Source: Candidatus Bathyarchaeota archaeon (GTDB lineage: Archaea > Thermoproteota > Bathyarchaeia > Bathyarchaeales > SOJC01). From it: DNA of 64,000 nt. The notes under the pieces were generated by a model that was not told the DNA's origin, did not search any database, and saw only the letters and a list, made by a program, of their open reading frames with translations. The position numbers were made by a program, and so were the translations under genes. The stretch lies in NCBI GenBank assembly GCA_026014805.1, contig JAOZHR010000020.1, forward strand, positions 1 through 64,000, given 5' to 3'. This document shows positions 61,301 through 64,000 of the stretch, piece after piece (the first letter of the stretch is position 1; each line of letters starts with the position of its first letter).

Positions 61301-61791
61301 GAACTGAAGCGCAGTTTGAGGGCTTTGGCTATACAACTCCTGTTTCGAACATTAACATGGGAAATCGTGAAAGCATGTATAAGAAGCTTAAGAAGATGAC
61401 CGACAAGCTAAACAGTCAGTTAGAGCTTGCAGACAAAATCGAAGCGGTTGACGCCAAGCGTGTGGCTTTGAAAGTCTTAACAACTCATTTTCTTAGGGAT
61501 ATCTCTGGAAACCTCCGCGCTTTCTCAACTCAAGGCTTCCGCTGCAAACTGTGCAACAAACGTTTCCGCCGCATGCCACTTAAAGGAAAATGTCTAGAAT
61601 GCGGAGGCCCATTGTCACTGACAGTGTATCGTGGCGGAATCGAAAAATATATTGCCGCCGCACGGCGCCTCGTGGAAAAATATGATCTGCCCAGATATTA
61701 TCTTCACCGTCTTGCATTGGTGGAAGAAGAGATAGCCACTCTATTCGAAGGGAAGAAGCCTCGGCAAATAAGCCTTGTAGATTTTGCTTAA
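58381..61791 (+). CDS. polC: DNA polymerase D large subunit (DP2)
   Basis: The catalytic subunit of replicative PolD, with a two-barrel active site related to multisubunit RNA polymerase. The catalytic acidic loop is SAKRRDCDGDEDALMLALD. A zinc cluster of several C-x2-C pairs spans about residues 640-695 (CPSCREQTLRTKCPSCHVK and following), and a further zinc module is CKLCNKRFRRMPLKGKCLEC. No intein. The last eight residues, Q-I-S-L-V-D-F-A, resemble a PCNA-interacting PIP box. Start: ATG 58381; a TTG four codons earlier is the alternative. Confidence 0.96.
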   Translation: MSKEYQRYAFSIENELQRLYEIARKAREKGLDPALKPESEIAKDLAELVEGLVGPTGVAESIRELSEKLPREELAFKIAEEIVYGKFGHMDTQTAAEQAVRTSLAILTEGITAAPLQGVAKVSIKTNLDQTKYLAIYYAGPIRSAGGTDQALTLVIGDFVRRLLGLDRYKPTEEEINRFIEEMRLYERSVGRFQYHVADERLRMALESIPVEVTGTESDPVEVQSFRNLPRIETNHVRGGALRVVNDGVIGRAAKVFIIIKKLGIEGWDWLKHTGETRGTQEKKKTAGFMEDIIAGRPVFSFPSQPGGFRLRYGRSRNTGLAAVGVHPLTMLVLNQFLAGGTQIRMELPGKGGIVMPVDTIEPPIVLLKDGSVTRVSRQNFEQIKNKVDKILFLGDLLVSFGDFLYNNKKLCPSGYTEEWWKGELELVITQHFKGDFEKAATSTHVSAQRLETFLSHPFHNKPNAEEAIAIAKNLDVPLHPNYSFFWSNIATEELHELRQWLLNSQVQRENEQISRITNELNTTVKSVLERLCLPHRVVKNQIIIEGNEAFTLATCLGFDSPTAKFDTAISSFEALKNLSGITVRAKIRTTIGARMGRPEKAKRREMKPRVHLLFPVGLAGGSQRDLIIAAQKGPVRVDLVKRRCPSCREQTLRTKCPSCHVKTVLEKTCPRCGIKADKDVCPTCKIPTSGFERQTLDLKPLIRDSCRQLAVNQPEIIKGVKGLSNEHKVAEIFEKGILRARGDLSVYKDGTIRFDATNAPLTHFKPVEVRVSVEKLKQLGYALDFQGSPLTSEEQICELKVQDVVIPRKSATYFVRVANFLDQLLEKVYKLPKHYNVKQAEDLVGHLLVGLAPHTSVGILGRIIGFTDLDVCYAHPLWHSAKRRDCDGDEDALMLALDTLLNFSRSYLPSKIGGIMDAPLFIIPVINPMEVQRQAHEFEIVDHYPLEFYAKTLENVAPWKVTNLVDLVAHKLGTEAQFEGFGYTTPVSNINMGNRESMYKKLKKMTDKLNSQLELADKIEAVDAKRVALKVLTTHFLRDISGNLRAFSTQGFRCKLCNKRFRRMPLKGKCLECGGPLSLTVYRGGIEKYIAAARRLVEKYDLPRYYLHRLALVEEEIATLFEGKKPRQISLVDFA

Positions 61792-61824
61792 ACCTTTTCT
61801 ATCTGAAACACAGAAGTATAATTG

Positions 61825-62103
61825 ATGGCTATGGCCAAACTGGCTTTTCATCCAAATGCCTACTTGAGCGAAACAAGGAACGTTCGACAGGGATTAGCTT
61901 CGCGTACCAAAATCCTTAGAGTTCTTGAAATAAAAATTGCTACTGCGAGTATGCTGGCAAAAGAAGCAGGTTTGAACTACCATGTGGTTCTCCATCACCT
62001 GAGGCTCTTAGAGACTGAGAAAATTGCTTCGCACAAAGGGAGTAAGAAGCCTTATTTTTGGGAATTAACAGGTATGGGGCAGCAACGTTTGAAAACCGTT
62101 TAA
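61825..62103 (+). CDS. ArsR-type winged-helix regulator
   Basis: A single-domain, 92-residue winged helix. ASRTKILRVLEIKIATASML opens the fold; AGLNYHVVLHHLRLLETEKI is the recognition helix and following strand, and KPYFWELTGMGQQRL the wing. No metal-binding cysteines are visible, so effector unknown. It overlaps the convergent mazG-like gene by 4 bp. Confidence 0.82.
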   Translation: MAMAKLAFHPNAYLSETRNVRQGLASRTKILRVLEIKIATASMLAKEAGLNYHVVLHHLRLLETEKIASHKGSKKPYFWELTGMGQQRLKTV

Positions 62104-62405
62104 CCCTTTATCATTCCAAAAGGACATTTGCAGGGCGATGAACCACATTTCGGGCAACAGTCATCATATTTCCTTAGTGAAGCCTCTTCCAAGTCTATTT
62201 CAAGAACATTAGCCAATGACGCAAGCCAAGCGATAACATCTGCAAACTCGTCTTCTAGGGCTTTCTTATTTCCATTTTGCATGGCTTCTTCAAGCTCGTC
62301 AACTTCCTCTTTAAGCCACATAAACGTTCCCACTACCCCTCGTTTAAAGTCTCTATGAAAATAAATACGTCGCATCATGCTCTGAAACGCTCTTATCGAA
62401 GTCAT
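62100..62405 (-). CDS. MazG-like nucleotide pyrophosphohydrolase with zinc tail
   Basis: An all-alpha NTP pyrophosphohydrolase. The E-E-x2-E part of the metal motif is WLKEEVDELEEAMQ, and E-x2-D is in LEDEFADVIAWLASLANVLE. A Cys-rich tail DDCCPKCGSSPCKCPFG follows, a frequent archaeal addition. The 101-residue length fits single-domain MazG. It could clear damaged or non-canonical nucleotides. Confidence 0.87.
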   Translation of the reverse strand: MTSIRAFQSMMRRIYFHRDFKRGVVGTFMWLKEEVDELEEAMQNGNKKALEDEFADVIAWLASLANVLEIDLEEASLRKYDDCCPKCGSSPCKCPFGMIKG

Positions 62406-62562
62406 AAATCAGCCCTGACCATATGCCTTCTGAAGGTATTCAAGCAAAAACGTCAAGAGGGTAAAACAACGCAAAGGTTCTAGATGAACATAAGGATGGG
62501 TCAGAGATACTAGCTTCAACATCTATCGCCCTTTTTAGATAAAAAAATCTGTTACATGGTTT

Positions 62563-63876
62563 CTAGCGGAGTTTTACGTATTTGTACGCCTTTGCAGCGT
62601 CTTCAAAGCAATAGTGCACCTTTTCGTAGTCTCTTCTAAACTCTGCAACATCGCTTTTGACCTTCTGGACATCTTCCTTATCGATGATTACACGCTTTAT
62701 GAATTCGGCGATTTCAGCCATCTCCGACTCTTTCATGCCAAGCCTTGTTATCTCAGATGTGCCCAGTCTTATCCCGCCTGGGTGCATAAAATGACGGCCT
62801 TCTTTGATGTCCCAAGGCAACAAGTTGCGGTTTATGATGATGTTCGCCTTTTCCAAGGTCTCCTCTATTGAGCCACCGTCACCTTGCTGTGTTATGTCGA
62901 TAAGAATGACATGCGACTCGGTGAAGCCTTTATGCTCTGCCAACACCTTGAACCCACGTTCATGCAAATCCTGCGCCAATGCTTTCGCGTTCCTGATAAC
63001 TTGTCGGGTATATTCTTTTCCAAACTCTAACATCTCAGCACATGCCACGGTAACGCCTGCTAAAGCGTGCAGATGATGATTGCTAACCATCCCTGGAAAC
63101 GTGGCTCTCTTGATGTTGTCTGCGTATTTGCTCCATGAAAGTACGCCGCCGTGTTGAGGGCCGAAAAGAGTTTTGTGAGTGCTTAAGCTGACAACATCGG
63201 CGCCTTCTCGCAGTGGATCCTGAAATGTTCCGCCAGCAATCAAGCCAGCTACGTGAGCGGCGTCATAGCCTACTGTAGCACCTACATTGTGAAAGATTTC
63301 AGCTAGTTCTCCAATTGGGTGTGGGAACGGGAACACACTTGCCCCAAACATCACCAGTTTCGGTGGCTTTCCCTTATCGACCATTTTTTTCACTCGTTTC
63401 TTCGTCTTGTCCACATCAATATTTAGTTCCTTATAGTCTAAGGCTAAGTATTGCACATCTAAACCACTAACTGCACCTGCAGTGCCACCCAGCCGCTTCT
63501 TACCCGTCGTAATGTGCCCTCCACATGGAATCGACAATGCCATCATGACATCGCCGGGCTCCGCGAAGGCCGTGTAAACTACAAGGTTTGCAACCACCCC
63601 TGAAATTGGACGTACATCAACAAACTCTGCACTAAACAACTTCTTCATCAAATCAATACATAGAAGCTCAACTTGATCTATGTACGTGCACCCAGCGTAA
63701 ACCCGCTCGCCAGGCCAGCCTTCAGCATACCGGTGACCAAAGTCACTTGCCAACGCTTCACGCACAGCTGGGCTTGATACGTTTTCACTTGCTATGAGTG
63801 GAACACTTTCTTGGAACCATTTATGATGTTCTTGGAGCAGTCTGAATGTTCGGTTATATGATTCGCGGGCAGACAA
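62563..63876 (-). CDS. glyA: Serine hydroxymethyltransferase
   Basis: A PLP enzyme interconverting serine and glycine with a (methano)pterin or folate one-carbon carrier. VPLIASENVSSPAVREAL, FGHRYAEGWPGERVYAGC and the PLP lysine in VVSLSTHKTLFGPQHGGVLS are all intact. The 437-residue length is normal. It starts at TTG with GAGGTT a few bases upstream. Confidence 0.96.
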   Translation of the reverse strand: MSARESYNRTFRLLQEHHKWFQESVPLIASENVSSPAVREALASDFGHRYAEGWPGERVYAGCTYIDQVELLCIDLMKKLFSAEFVDVRPISGVVANLVVYTAFAEPGDVMMALSIPCGGHITTGKKRLGGTAGAVSGLDVQYLALDYKELNIDVDKTKKRVKKMVDKGKPPKLVMFGASVFPFPHPIGELAEIFHNVGATVGYDAAHVAGLIAGGTFQDPLREGADVVSLSTHKTLFGPQHGGVLSWSKYADNIKRATFPGMVSNHHLHALAGVTVACAEMLEFGKEYTRQVIRNAKALAQDLHERGFKVLAEHKGFTESHVILIDITQQGDGGSIEETLEKANIIINRNLLPWDIKEGRHFMHPGGIRLGTSEITRLGMKESEMAEIAEFIKRVIIDKEDVQKVKSDVAEFRRDYEKVHYCFEDAAKAYKYVKLR

Positions 63877-63960
63877 TATATGAACCTCTGTTCTATTGAA
63901 AACTCGGTGCCGACATAAAAACTTTGAAGAAACGATAACATTAATTAGCTGAGATTTGAA

Positions 63961-63972
63961 GAGTATAAATAG
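63961..63972 (+). promoter_or_regulatory. TATA box for a gene leaving the window
   Basis: GAGTATAAATAG is a strong archaeal TATA box, placed about 30 bp before an ATG at 63993. Confidence 0.6.
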
Positions 63973-63992
63973 ACATTAAAGGGTTTGTCGGT

Positions 63993-64000
63993 ATGAGTAG
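63993..64000 (+). CDS. Start of an unidentified gene cut by the window end
   Basis: ATG-AGT-AG at the window edge is correctly spaced from the TATA box at 63961. Too short to identify. Confidence 0.35.

Noticed and set aside
1-64000. CRISPR array or complete insertion sequence
   Set aside because: No regularly spaced direct repeats of 24-40 bp, no cas genes and no intact transposase were seen; the only mobile-element trace is the integrase fragment.

Overview
The window is archaeal chromosome. It carries TBP, Alba, geranylgeranylglyceryl phosphate synthase, aIF5A with deoxyhypusine synthase, L21e, RpoF, Pus10, SRP54, Orc1/Cdc6, PCNA, both primase subunits, a GINS subunit and both subunits of DNA polymerase D. 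PolD argues against most classical Crenarchaeota. TrpB2, the large glycosyltransferase block and the general style fit a Bathyarchaeia-like lineage; that placement is inference, with no ribosomal RNA to confirm it. Base composition is moderate, and TAG, TGA and TAA are all used as ordinary stops.

Layout: 0-10 kb holds small housekeeping genes (tRNA-binding protein, AlaX, RNase J-type nuclease, Alba, TBP, M29 aminopeptidase, threonine ammonia-lyase, SUI1) mixed with decay: an integrase C-terminal fragment beside tRNA-Ile, a polB C-terminal remnant, and a small gene with two internal stops. 10-14.6 kb has RPA-like OB protein, TrpB2, PCNA and PriL. 14.5-27.3 kb is a cell-surface glycan block: two large membrane proteins, a kinase-nucleotidyltransferase fusion and five glycosyltransferases. 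27.4-31.3 kb runs PriS, GINS, then TusA-IscS-IscU plus a 50-residue metal-binding protein. 31.3-36.7 kb is the conserved archaeal string SRP54, Pus10, L21e, RpoF, DUF655, KsgA, HemK2. 36.8-46 kb has PepF, the hypusine pair, NAD kinase with Nob1, an HtrA protease, an intron-containing tRNA-Ser and NadE with a nitrilase-family partner.

46-62 kb is the most distinctive part: an aminotransferase, an unrecognised 161-residue gene, a membrane-anchored coiled-coil winged-helix protein, HerA, NurA and a second winged-helix protein, then about 0.73 kb of AT-rich DNA with four origin-recognition-box-like elements in front of orc1. I read this as a replication origin. PolD small subunit, a PhoU/AbrB regulator, Elf1, GGGPS and PolD large subunit follow, then ArsR-type regulator, MazG and GlyA.

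Cross-cutting signals: an 11-mer GCGACGTACAT occurs seven times; alternating GC tracts sit at gene borders, including where two truncated genes (polB, hsp20) begin; TGTGA/TCACA inverted repeats and TGATGTCA copies cluster between 45.9 and 48.2 kb; a G-quadruplex-like tract lies beside the integrase remnant. At least six reading frames are visibly decayed. Several short genes (48, 50, 48 and perhaps 35 residues) were found by reading the sequence directly.
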